This document shows, piece by piece, positions 14,980-22,755 of a stretch of 39,826 nucleotides of DNA. The position numbers and the translations under genes are program-made. Numbering within the stretch: the first letter of the stretch is position 1; the number at the start of each line of letters is the position of its first letter. This DNA comes from a candidate division FCPU426 bacterium (GTDB lineage Bacteria > Oederibacteriota > JAUXIB01), in assembly GCA_030621225.1 (NCBI GenBank), contig JAUXIB010000004.1, positions 1 to 39,826 on the forward strand, given 5' to 3'. The notes beneath the pieces were generated by a model. It was not told where the DNA came from and made no database searches. It saw only the letters and a list, made by a program, of their open reading frames with translations.

Positions 14980-15855
14980 ATGGAGCGAATGCACTTGAAC
15001 CAGCAGGGATCCTTTGATAGTCTTATTGAGGAAAGAGTGTTTGAATTAAGGAGAATGCGGATGAAGAAGTGGATTAATGGAATTCATTGTGGAGATTGTC
15101 TCGAGCTAATGAGGAAGATGCCCGAGAAGTGTATAGACCTGGTCGTTACGTCACCCCCCTATAATTTAAGAAACTCAACGGGGAATGGTATGAAGGACGG
15201 TCGTGGAGGTAAATGGGAAAAAGCCAGGTTGATAAACGGTTATGAAGAGCATGACGACAAAATGCCGCATGATAAATATGTGAGCTGGCAGAGAGATTGT
15301 CTAGCAGAAATGATGCGTCTGCTTAAGGATGATGGAGCTATATTTTATAACCACAAATGGCGTGTCCAGAAGGGAAAGTTGCAAGACAGACAGGACATTG
15401 TTGGTGATTATCCCGTTAGGCAGATAATTATCTGGCAGCGCAATGGCGGGATCAACTTTAATGCTGGATATTTCCTGCCTACATATGAGGTGATTTATCT
15501 AATAGCCAAACCAAAGTTTAGGCTCGCAAAAGGAGCAAATAAAATTGGTGATGTATGGTCAATACCTCAAGAAATGAATAATGAACACCCCGCTCCTTTT
15601 CCGGTGGAATTGATAGAAAGATGTATTGGCTCTACTAAGGCGAAGATCGTTTTAGATCCGTTTATGGGAAGTGGGACGACCGCTGTAGCGGCAGTTAATC
15701 TTGGCAGAAAATGGATTGGTTTTGATCTTTCTAAAACTTACTGCAAAATGGCGATGGAGCGTTTGGCAGAGAAGAAAGGATTAAATGATTCGCCATCTAA
15801 AGAAGTCCGAGCTAGAAGTAAAGTTAAAGGAAGTCATCGGCTTAGGTTGGCATGA
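14980..15855 (+). CDS. DNA methyltransferase of an MvaI/BcnI-type RM system
   Basis: This 291-residue amino-methyltransferase transfers a methyl group from S-adenosylmethionine to an exocyclic amino group of DNA. The catalytic motif TSPPY lies at 57-61 and the cofactor motif DPFMGSGTT at 226-234, so the order is that of the beta class. The TSPPY form and the neighbouring nuclease point to N4-cytosine methylation, which is an inference. An AAAGGAGG ribosome site supports ATG 14980. A second site, AAGGAGA, precedes Met28 at 15061, so two forms are possible. The 3' end overlaps the nuclease gene by 71 bp, and the last 20 or so residues are probably an unconstrained tail. Confidence 0.88.
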   Translation: MERMHLNQQGSFDSLIEERVFELRRMRMKKWINGIHCGDCLELMRKMPEKCIDLVVTSPPYNLRNSTGNGMKDGRGGKWEKARLINGYEEHDDKMPHDKYVSWQRDCLAEMMRLLKDDGAIFYNHKWRVQKGKLQDRQDIVGDYPVRQIIIWQRNGGINFNAGYFLPTYEVIYLIAKPKFRLAKGANKIGDVWSIPQEMNNEHPAPFPVELIERCIGSTKAKIVLDPFMGSGTTAVAAVNLGRKWIGFDLSKTYCKMAMERLAEKKGLNDSPSKEVRARSKVKGSHRLRLA

Positions 15856-16561
15856 TGTTTCAAGGTTTTCTGGCTCGGGAAGAGCGGGGGTCTTGTTAGA
15901 ACATTTGCTGGGTATTGAGGGGGGGAATTATGATTTACCAGACGCAGTTGGACACGAACTTAAGACGTCTCTTTCCTCCACTACGTTGGTTACGTTATTT
16001 CATAAGGATCCTAAGCCGCGAAAACCAAGTGTGGTTAAAGCACTCGTCGATGGTTTTGGCTGGGAGCCAACTCACAAAGACAAGTATCCGAGTGGAACTT
16101 TAAGCTTTAGGCACACGATTCACGGCAAGTCAGATAGAGGGTTCTCAGTTATTGTCGATGATGAGAAGATATCCATTGCTTTTCGTCCAGAGGATGTAGA
16201 CGCGAAGCACCGCGAATGGTTGGATTTAGTGTATAAAAGAACGAAGGGTCGTCTTGACCCATGTCCATACTGGACTGTCGACGAGATAGTATCCGCAGCA
16301 TCCTCGAAGTTGAGAAACTGTATTTTTGTAAAAGCAGTACAAGATAAGCCACAGAAGATGGTGAAGTATACAAACGCGTATTTTCTTGCTAACTTTAAGC
16401 CTATGTTCTTCCTTAAGTGTATCAAGGAAGGAAGGGTAGCCATTGACTTTGATGCAAGAACGAAAGGCAAAACAGTGAGAAACCACGGAACGAAATTTAG
16501 GATAAAAGAAGAGTATTGGCCGCACTTGTTTGAGAGTCAAGAGGAGCTGACCATACCTTAG
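15785..16561 (+). CDS. MvaI/BcnI-family restriction endonuclease
   Basis: The 258-residue product matches the MvaI/BcnI family of type II endonucleases. The stretch GVLLEHLLGI (35-44, Glu39) is followed by LPDAVGHELK (51-60), giving Asp53, Glu58 and Lys60 as the PD-(D/E)XK-like metal site, and then TLVTLFHKDPKP. MvaI and BcnI cut CCWGG and CCSGG. The target here could be related but cannot be read from sequence. Translation starts inside the methyltransferase gene (71-bp overlap, AGAAAGGA ribosome site), so the nuclease can be made only from the same message as its protecting methylase. Confidence 0.82.
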   Translation: MIRHLKKSELEVKLKEVIGLGWHDVSRFSGSGRAGVLLEHLLGIEGGNYDLPDAVGHELKTSLSSTTLVTLFHKDPKPRKPSVVKALVDGFGWEPTHKDKYPSGTLSFRHTIHGKSDRGFSVIVDDEKISIAFRPEDVDAKHREWLDLVYKRTKGRLDPCPYWTVDEIVSAASSKLRNCIFVKAVQDKPQKMVKYTNAYFLANFKPMFFLKCIKEGRVAIDFDARTKGKTVRNHGTKFRIKEEYWPHLFESQEELTIP

Positions 16562-16635
16562 GGGGTGGGTGGCGCAGTGAATTCATCTAGTTTTGTAGGC
16601 ACCTTGTCCTGAGAAAACTATTTTGGGGTGATAAA

Positions 16636-16678
16636 CGGACCGCGTCTTCCTCCTCCGTTTTACTACGGCGCGACTGGA
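16636..16678 (+). repeat. GACCGCGTCTTCC repeat
   Basis: The stretch around GGACCGCGTCTTCCTCCTCC followed by CTACGGCG-like sequence recurs at 28796-28840. It lies in the 146-bp gap before the HNH gene. Confidence 0.5.
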
Positions 16679-16707
16679 GAATTATGACATATTAAGGAGC
16701 TTATTGA

Positions 16708-17619
16708 ATGTCCCTCGAAGCATCCCGCGAAATCCAAATCCGTATGAAAGCCTTCGCTTGGCTCAAGGAGAGAGCTATTGGGAATGAGGGCGTTTTTCAT
16801 TCCAGCGAGCTCAACGATTTCAAGGTTGATGGGAAGAGGATTACTCTAAAGGGATCAAGAGGGATATGGCAGCCCAAAGGTTGGGAGCTGCCGATTTCGA
16901 TTACCACCGCGGCAGATGGACCCTATGAGGATGTTGTCTCGGATGACGGTTTGATTCTTTACAAGTATCAAGGAACGAATGCCCAGCAGTGGGACAACGT
17001 TGGTCTGCGCAAAGCGATGCAGCAGCATGTTCCACTGATATACTTCCACGGTATTTCCCGAGTGAAGGGAAGACATGTCGCGATTTGGCCGGTGTTTATT
17101 GTGGGGGATGATCCTGCGAGCTTAACCTTCACAGTTGCTGCTGATGATATGTCAGCGCTGGATCAGGCGACTGAGAATGGTTTTGCTGAAGAGAACACTG
17201 GACGTCGGCAATACATCACAGCTACCGTGCGGCAACGCTTGCACCAACGCTCTTTCCGTATTCGTGTTCTGGATGCTTACCGCGAACGCTGTTCCCTGTG
17301 CAACCTAAGACATCCGGAGCTCCTTGACGCAGCACATATCATCCCTGACGGCCAACCAGGAGGCGATCCGATAGTTCCAAACGGTCTGTCCCTTTGCAAA
17401 ATTCACCACGCTGCCTTTGACAGAAACTTCTTGGGCATTACTCCTGACTATAATATTGATGTCCGAGCGGATATCCTGAAAGAGAATGACGGTCCCATGC
17501 TCCAGCACGGGCTGAAAGAACTGCATGAGAAGAAAATTATTCTGCCTAGGCGGAAGGATGATAGACCTAAGCCGGAGTTGCTTGAGAGAAGGTATGCAGA
17601 GTATAAACAAGTTGGATGA
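16708..17619 (+). CDS. HNH endonuclease with an N-terminal recognition domain
   Basis: This 303-residue protein has a C-terminal HNH nuclease. Cys195 and Cys198, LDAAHII (His210), PNGLSLCKIHHAAFD (Asn225, Cys230, His233/234) give the ββα-metal site. Residues 30-145 form a beta-rich domain of the kind joined to HNH modules in modification-dependent nucleases (GPYEDVVSDDGLILYKYQG, then PLIYFHGI). Comparison with PUA/SRA-like readers is an inference. The gene lies directly after the MvaI/BcnI-type pair and could attack foreign modified DNA. Ribosome site AAGGAG is good. The stop codon lies inside a dispersed repeat that begins at 17616, so the natural C-terminus may have been replaced. Confidence 0.8.
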   Translation: MSLEASREIQIRMKAFAWLKERAIGNEGVFHSSELNDFKVDGKRITLKGSRGIWQPKGWELPISITTAADGPYEDVVSDDGLILYKYQGTNAQQWDNVGLRKAMQQHVPLIYFHGISRVKGRHVAIWPVFIVGDDPASLTFTVAADDMSALDQATENGFAEENTGRRQYITATVRQRLHQRSFRIRVLDAYRERCSLCNLRHPELLDAAHIIPDGQPGGDPIVPNGLSLCKIHHAAFDRNFLGITPDYNIDVRADILKENDGPMLQHGLKELHEKKIILPRRKDDRPKPELLERRYAEYKQVG

Positions 17620-17682
17620 AGGACGAAAGGGTTAAAAGGATCGAATCTCAATCGAATCTCGATTGAATGATATAATTAATAA
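17616..17682 (+). repeat. Dispersed repeat, occupied copy (left part)
   Basis: It matches 8976-9032 through AATAA at 17678-17682, with an extra 11 bp (AATCTCAATCG) of local duplication. The right part, ACGGTAAATGCGG, resumes at 17924 after the insertion. Confidence 0.65.
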
Positions 17683-17918
17683 GAATCCCCGGGCTAACAC
17701 CCGCGGTATTCTTGTCCCGAACGGTCGCCGGCAGGCGACCACAAGTTTTTCCTCCTTCGAATATGAAAAAGAAAAGCTTCTATTGCGTCCGCTTCCTCCT
17801 ACGCTAACCTACTTCGCACTTCGTGCTACGAAGGTCAGGAAGCTATGGAGGACAAGAAAGCGAACGATATATAACGCTTCCTCCACGAGCTTACGCTCGT
17901 GGTATTCGTGCGCAACGG
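17683..17918 (+). mobile_element. 236-bp hairpin-rich insertion with AATAA flanks
   Basis: The segment is bounded by AATAA at 17678-17682 and 17919-17923, while the related locus at 9028 has AATAA once and no insertion. It contains at least three strong hairpins, including GGTCGCC/GGCGACC near 17726 and CCACGAGC/GCTCGTGG near 17884. Its left end (AAGAATCCCCGGGCTAAC, later TTCTTGTCCCG) resembles the 85-bp insertion at 3027. The short reading frame across it is not credible as a gene. The remainder of the 17620-18007 gap is repeat. Confidence 0.45.
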
Positions 17919-18007
17919 AATAAACGGTAAATGCGGAGACTTGACCCTGACCCTCGGAGTATACGTTGGTGAATGAGCGGATAGACAAGTAGCGGGGAGA
18001 AAGCAGA

Positions 18008-19144
18008 ATGGACTATGGACGAGGTCTGAACGATAGACTGTCTTTGTGCCTGGATAAGTTCAGTATATTCGTAGAGAAGGAAAACGGTACGCCGCTAGAA
18101 CAATTCAGTTCCCATCGTTATGTAGTTGAATATGAGAACTACAAGACGATACTTCGGCTGGACGCCAGGGATAAATTGCTGTATTGGCAGTGGGAAAGTG
18201 AGTCTTTCGGAAGTGGTTTGATTCTCGAGAATCTTATAGGTGCAATTGAAATAGACGAGAACAATTTCTTCCGATGGAGGGAGAAGCGCGTTGGGCTCAA
18301 GGGGATAGCTCATCGAAGGTTGGTTGAGCTGAGAGGGGGATCGGATGACCTAGCAGAATTCGAAAAGAAGACATACCTATTCTTCAAAGATGAATGTTCG
18401 CATAAACATTACTTTGACTATCTAGTGGAGACTATCGGTAGGAAGTACTCGCTACTAGCATATATCTTCTTTCTCAAGGATTCTGAAAAGTACCTCCCGA
18501 TTTCTACCACTAACTTTGATAGACTTTTCATTGATCTTGACGTACCTATCACGACCAACAGAAATTGTTCGTGGGAGAACTACCAGGAGTTTCTCGGGTT
18601 CATAGCTCATGTGAGGGAGTTTTTGGGCACAAAAGGCCGTGGTGAGATATCTCTACTTGATGCGCACTCCTTCTGTTGGATTCTCACAAAGCAAATGAGG
18701 AAAAAGGCCGAAGAGCTGCCGTTTCTCAAGGGAGCGATGGGTGCGGGGACCGGGGAGAACCGAATATCTACAACCACTGCAAGAATAGGACAGGATCGTT
18801 TTCGAAAGCACCTGATCGCTCTGTGGGGCGAGAAATGCTCGATATCAGACTACGATAATCTGAAGTTCCTTACTGCGTGTCATATAAAGCCTTGGAATGA
18901 TTCAACTAGTGAGGAGAAGGGTGATCCCGACAATGGACTTCTGCTTACCCCGTGTTACCATGAACTGTTTGATAAGGGCTACATAAGCTTCGATGATGAT
19001 GGAGGAATAGTGCTGTCGAAGAAACTGATGACAGATGATGTGGACTCGCTGAGCATTGATAAGTCTGCGAAGTTGAGACAGGAACTGACGATTGACCAAA
19101 AGCGTTACCTTGAATTCCATAGAGAGAACATATATAAGTCCTAG
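18008..19144 (+). CDS. HNH_2-type endonuclease
   Basis: The 378-residue product ends in an HNH_2 module: DRFRKHLIALWGEKCSI, then ACHIKPW (His292), DPDNGLLLTPCYHELFD (Asn309, His318) and GYISFDD. Proteins with this C-terminus are annotated as restriction-type HNH endonucleases. The N-terminal 255 residues are not recognised and could hold a DNA-recognition or sensing part. GGGGAGAAAG is a suitable ribosome site. The next gene starts 19 bp after its stop, so the two are probably cotranscribed. No methylase is attached, which suggests a nuclease acting on modified or otherwise marked DNA. Confidence 0.8.
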   Translation: MDYGRGLNDRLSLCLDKFSIFVEKENGTPLEQFSSHRYVVEYENYKTILRLDARDKLLYWQWESESFGSGLILENLIGAIEIDENNFFRWREKRVGLKGIAHRRLVELRGGSDDLAEFEKKTYLFFKDECSHKHYFDYLVETIGRKYSLLAYIFFLKDSEKYLPISTTNFDRLFIDLDVPITTNRNCSWENYQEFLGFIAHVREFLGTKGRGEISLLDAHSFCWILTKQMRKKAEELPFLKGAMGAGTGENRISTTTARIGQDRFRKHLIALWGEKCSISDYDNLKFLTACHIKPWNDSTSEEKGDPDNGLLLTPCYHELFDKGYISFDDDGGIVLSKKLMTDDVDSLSIDKSAKLRQELTIDQKRYLEFHRENIYKS

Positions 19145-19163
19145 CGAATAGTGACTGAGCTTT

Positions 19164-20156
19164 ATGCCTACTAGTAGATATAGAAAACTATCAGACTTCA
19201 TTCGCAACCAGATGCGGATGTCGCATGTCTATCAGCCGGTAATGCTGATTGAGTTGTTGAAGCATGAGGGCAAGGCTTCGGTGCGGCAGATTGCCAAGGC
19301 GTTATCGGGGCAGGATCTCTCTCAGATTGAATACTACGAGCAAATTACCAAGAATATGGTGGGTCGGGTGCTTACTAAGAATCGGGGGATCACTGATAAG
19401 CAAGAGAACAACTACCACATAAAGGGTTTTGACCAGCTCTCGCCGGCTGAGATCAAGCAGTTGGTTGAGTTATCGATGCAGCGCTTGGATGAATACGTGG
19501 CCAAGCGAGGCAAGGACATCTGGTCGCACCGGCGCAAGTCGAGCGGCTACATATCTGGAACCAAGCGTTATGAAGTGTTAAAGAGAGCCAAGTTTTGCTG
19601 TGAACTGTGTGGCATCTCTGCTCGCAAAAAGGCGTTGGAGGTGGATCACATTGTGCCGCGAAGCAAGCAGGGATCCGATGATATCTCGAATCTTCAAGCG
19701 TTGTGTTACAGCTGTAATGCCATGAAGCAGAATCGGGACGACACCGACTTTCGTGGCATCGAAAGACGCTACAAGGAAAGAACTCCCGGCTGTGTCTTTT
19801 GCGACCTGCCCAAAAAGCGGATCATTGGCGAGAACGAACTGTGCTTAGCAATGCGTGATAAATATCCAGTGACCGAGTTACATTCGTTAGTTATTCCCAA
19901 ACGGCATGTGCGCGAATACTTTGGATTATTCCAGCCGGAGCTAAATGCAGTTAACTCCTTGTTGGTAGAACTGAAGAAAGATATCGCGAAGCGTGATGAT
20001 ACAGTGACTGGCTTTAATATTGGGGCAAACTCTGGGCCTGATGCCGGGCAGACCATTTTTCACTGTCACATCCATCTGATTCCAAGAAGGAAGGGCGATG
20101 TAAAGAATCCGCGCGGGGGAGTGAGGGGAGTGATTCCGGAGAAGCAAGGGTATTAG
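19164..20156 (+). CDS. HNH-HIT fusion protein
   Basis: This 330-residue protein joins three parts. Residues 17-115 form a helical, winged-helix-like region beginning MRMSHVYQPVMLIELL. An HNH nuclease follows (CELCG at 146-150, VDHIVPRSKQG with His162, NLQALCYSCN with Cys181 and Cys184). Residues 205-310 form a HIT domain ending in the His triad HCHIHL (His300, His302, His304). HIT proteins hydrolyse or transfer nucleotides, so the fusion joins DNA cleavage to nucleotide chemistry. I recall the family as widespread but uncharacterised. The start lacks a ribosome site, but translation may couple to the HNH gene just upstream. Confidence 0.85.
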   Translation: MPTSRYRKLSDFIRNQMRMSHVYQPVMLIELLKHEGKASVRQIAKALSGQDLSQIEYYEQITKNMVGRVLTKNRGITDKQENNYHIKGFDQLSPAEIKQLVELSMQRLDEYVAKRGKDIWSHRRKSSGYISGTKRYEVLKRAKFCCELCGISARKKALEVDHIVPRSKQGSDDISNLQALCYSCNAMKQNRDDTDFRGIERRYKERTPGCVFCDLPKKRIIGENELCLAMRDKYPVTELHSLVIPKRHVREYFGLFQPELNAVNSLLVELKKDIAKRDDTVTGFNIGANSGPDAGQTIFHCHIHLIPRRKGDVKNPRGGVRGVIPEKQGY

Positions 20157-20201
20157 TGTAAGTAGTGTGTGATGAAAAAGTCGCAATTCTAGACGCGGTC
20201 C

Positions 20202-20270
20202 CTTAATTTTATACGTAGAGGAGCACCACTGCGTGCTCCCCCATGCCTCAAAGAGGCATGGCTAAGGGTG
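20202..20270 (+). repeat. CCATGCCTC hairpin repeat, copy 3
   Basis: A 9-bp stem CCATGCCTC/GAGGCATGG with an AAA loop is at 20241-20261, preceded by a GGAGCAC/GTGCTCC hairpin. The loop differs from the other copies (GAA). Just upstream, ATTCTAGACGCGGTCCC is shared with 10730. I see no gene in 20157-20484. Confidence 0.7.
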
Positions 20271-20484
20271 AGTTTTTTCGATTGAACACGTAGGGGCAGC
20301 CCATGCCTGTCACACCTGCGAAAGCATGTCCTCATGAAAACGGGGATAGGTGTCCAATACAAAAGGGGAGGGTGTGGGTGAAGGAAGCCAGGAGTGGGGG
20401 TGAAGAAGGGCGTGCAATAAATGTCAGAGGTGGGGCGAAGGGGACAAGTCTAAAACTGTCTATCGACTAAATTAAGGAGGCACC

Positions 20485-21081
20485 ATGGCAAGAAGCGGAA
20501 CGACAGTGCCGCAGGAGATCAAGATTGCTCGGATCAACAATGAATGGAGCATGTCGTGGAATCACATCGGCAATATCAGCACGGTCTTTTGGGGGATATT
20601 TGCGGCTCAGGTAGTGATCAACGGGGCCATTGTTTTCAAATTTGACGATCTCAATGCCACAGCTGCCAGCTTCTGGTTGCTTCTCTTCAACATACTCGTG
20701 GCCCTTCATTACCAAAGGGAGCATTGGGCCAGAATGAGAATAATTAATCATATCTGTGGACTGAGAAAGGCACTAAAGTTGCCGGATGATGAAGAAAAAT
20801 TGTTGTTTTTTAACTCCTTGAGAGTTCCCAAACCCCGTTTCGATAAGGTTCATGCCTATTTTATCTCGTTGCACCTGCTATTTATCGCCATACCGTTCTA
20901 TCTTTTTTGTTGCGAGACGGTGGCAACGGGAAAAATGGTGTACAGTTGCGCCAACCTTGCGTCTCCCAAAGGTTTGACAGCTTTTGCCATTTTTGTTGGC
21001 GCAGCTATCTGGTATGGCTATGACGATGCCAAGAGCAGGGACAATATCGCGAAGCACTGGAAAGAGCGGAAGGAGGGGTAA
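20485..21081 (+). CDS. Four-helix membrane protein, first gene of the OLD operon
   Basis: The 198-residue product has four predicted membrane segments, near residues 30-50, 59-76, 123-142 and 163-179. A charged loop of about 45 residues lies between the second and third (QREHWARMRII to PKPRFDKVHAY). The N- and C-termini are polar and should be cytoplasmic. The family is not recognised. AAGGAGG lies 5 bp before the ATG, and the nuclease gene starts 2 bp after the stop, so the proteins are made together. Small multi-pass proteins beside nucleases are often the membrane-damaging effectors of abortive-infection systems; applying that here is an inference. Confidence 0.8.
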   Translation: MARSGTTVPQEIKIARINNEWSMSWNHIGNISTVFWGIFAAQVVINGAIVFKFDDLNATAASFWLLLFNILVALHYQREHWARMRIINHICGLRKALKLPDDEEKLLFFNSLRVPKPRFDKVHAYFISLHLLFIAIPFYLFCCETVATGKMVYSCANLASPKGLTAFAIFVGAAIWYGYDDAKSRDNIAKHWKERKEG

Positions 21082-21083
21082 TT

Positions 21084-22553
21084 ATGAGAATATCTGCGTC
21101 TGATTTGTACTCTTTCCAAAAACCATCAAAATGCTCTCTCCGCGTCTACCTCCGGCATATAGGTGAACCACAATTAGATTCTGGTCCTTTCGAGCAGGTG
21201 CTCCAGCGTTTTGGGATAGAGCACGAAAAAAAGCATCTTGATTCTTTGGGGGACTTCGTTGATCTAAGCGAGGAATTCAATCCCGAACTCAGGACCAGGG
21301 AAGAGGTCGAGAAAAAATCTGCGGTTATCTATCAGCCAAACATGGGCGTGAATGAGACCGTTGGTGGTACTGCTTGCGAGGTAGTGGGGCGTCCCGATTA
21401 CTTCCTTCTGGATGGAGATGAGTATGTGATTCGCGATTCGAAAATATCGAGGCGAATCAATGATAGGGACCATCCTGAAATAATCAATCAACTGAATGTT
21501 TATGGCTGGTTATTCAATAAGACATTTGGCAAGCCACCTAAGCGGTTGGAAGTACACAATGGGCTAAATGAGATAGTTCCCGTCGACTATGCGGGGGATG
21601 AAAAAGTTGCAGAAAATCTCAAGAGCATTTTAACTATAAAGCTATCTGAAGAAGAGCCGTTTGAACCAGTGGGCTGGTCAAAGTGCAATGGGTGTGCGTT
21701 TAGGGATAAGTGTTGGCCTGAAGCTGAAGCGAGAAAAGATGTAGCTATGGTTGCTGATCTGGATCAGGGCATTGTTAGAGCATTGCGCGGTGAGAGTATT
21801 GTTACCGTCAGTGAGTTCGTAGATAAGTATGACGAGAATAGTTTGGCTGAATTGCAGAGACCCTGGGGACAGAGGACACAACGGGTTGGAAAGTCGGCTA
21901 CTAAAATCATGCCGCTTGCCAGGGCAATGGCTAGCGGGAAAGAAATACTGATTCAGAAACCTGACATTCCACAACATGAGAATTATGTGATGTTTGATTT
22001 AGAGGGATTGCCGCCTCACCTTGATGAGTTAGAAAAGATATACCTGTGGGGGATGCAAGTCTTTGGCGAAAAGCCATCGGATTTTATTCCGGCAACGGCA
22101 GACTTTGGCGAAGAGGGGGATGAGCAAGGGTGGAATGACTTTCTGGCTAAAGCTAAAAAGATATTTGATGAATATGGGGATATACGATTCGTTCACTGGG
22201 CCACGTATGAAAAGACCTATGTGAAGAAATACATTGAAAGATACGGGGATTCTAATGATGTTGGGGCAAAGGTGTTAGAAAGTCTGTTGGATTTACTGCC
22301 TATTGCAAAAAGCTCGATAGCTTTGCCTCTGCCGAGTTATAGTTTAAAAGTGGTAGAGAAATACAGGGATGTTGGATTCAAACGCTCGATGGCTGAATCA
22401 GATGGCGAGTGGTCAATTGCTAAGTACATCGAGGCGACGGAGACAAATGATCCCAAGAAACGAGAGGAGGTGATGAATGAGATACTGAAATATAACGAGG
22501 AGGATTTGTTGGCTACTTGGGCAGTGTTTGAATGGTTAAACAGTAAACGATAA
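21084..22553 (+). CDS. TM0106-type RecB-like nuclease with RNase H-like domain
   Basis: The 489-residue protein matches the TM0106 family of RecB-like putative nucleases. The N-terminal part has Cys17, GRPDYFLL (Asp105), RDSK (Asp118, Lys120), Gln136 and a closing cluster CNGCAFRDKC (201, 204, 210), as in Cas4-type nucleases with an iron-sulfur cluster. The second part begins VMFDLEG (Asp305, Glu307) and ends with YNEEDLLATW, an RNase H-like exonuclease pattern. It is the second protein of this build in the window after the DUF2779 gene. Translation is coupled to the membrane-protein gene; GGAAGGAGGGG is its ribosome site. Confidence 0.87.
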   Translation: MRISASDLYSFQKPSKCSLRVYLRHIGEPQLDSGPFEQVLQRFGIEHEKKHLDSLGDFVDLSEEFNPELRTREEVEKKSAVIYQPNMGVNETVGGTACEVVGRPDYFLLDGDEYVIRDSKISRRINDRDHPEIINQLNVYGWLFNKTFGKPPKRLEVHNGLNEIVPVDYAGDEKVAENLKSILTIKLSEEEPFEPVGWSKCNGCAFRDKCWPEAEARKDVAMVADLDQGIVRALRGESIVTVSEFVDKYDENSLAELQRPWGQRTQRVGKSATKIMPLARAMASGKEILIQKPDIPQHENYVMFDLEGLPPHLDELEKIYLWGMQVFGEKPSDFIPATADFGEEGDEQGWNDFLAKAKKIFDEYGDIRFVHWATYEKTYVKKYIERYGDSNDVGAKVLESLLDLLPIAKSSIALPLPSYSLKVVEKYRDVGFKRSMAESDGEWSIAKYIEATETNDPKKREEVMNEILKYNEEDLLATWAVFEWLNSKR

Positions 22554-22563
22554 AGGGGGAATA

Positions 22564-22752
22564 ATGCCAAGTGTTAATTCAAGTGTGTTTAGTTCTATCG
22601 ATTACGATCAAGAAACAAAGACGTTGGTAATGACATTCAAACACGGGAAGGAATATCCGATTTATAACTTTCCCGAAAATGTCTATAAAGAATGGATGGC
22701 CGCTGATTCCTTGGGGAGATATTTTAATGATAATATCAAGGACAAGTACTAG
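22564..22752 (+). CDS. KTSC-domain small protein
   Basis: This 62-residue protein is almost entirely a KTSC domain: IDYDQETKTLVMTFKHGKEYPIYNF, here split as residues 13-24 and 25-37, then ADSLGRYFNDNIKDKY at the end. The domain is found alone or fused to lysyl-tRNA synthetase-like and nuclease proteins, and its role is unclear, possibly nucleic-acid binding. It lies 10 bp after the nuclease gene and 3 bp before the OLD-family gene, with AAAGGGGGA as ribosome site, so it belongs to the operon. Its position between two nucleases suggests an adaptor or regulator. Confidence 0.85.
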   Translation: MPSVNSSVFSSIDYDQETKTLVMTFKHGKEYPIYNFPENVYKEWMAADSLGRYFNDNIKDKY

Positions 22753-22755
22753 ACA

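Noticed and set aside
17663-17923. 86-codon open frame
   Set aside because: It covers the hairpin-rich insertion and a repeat, has no ribosome site and shows no protein-like pattern.
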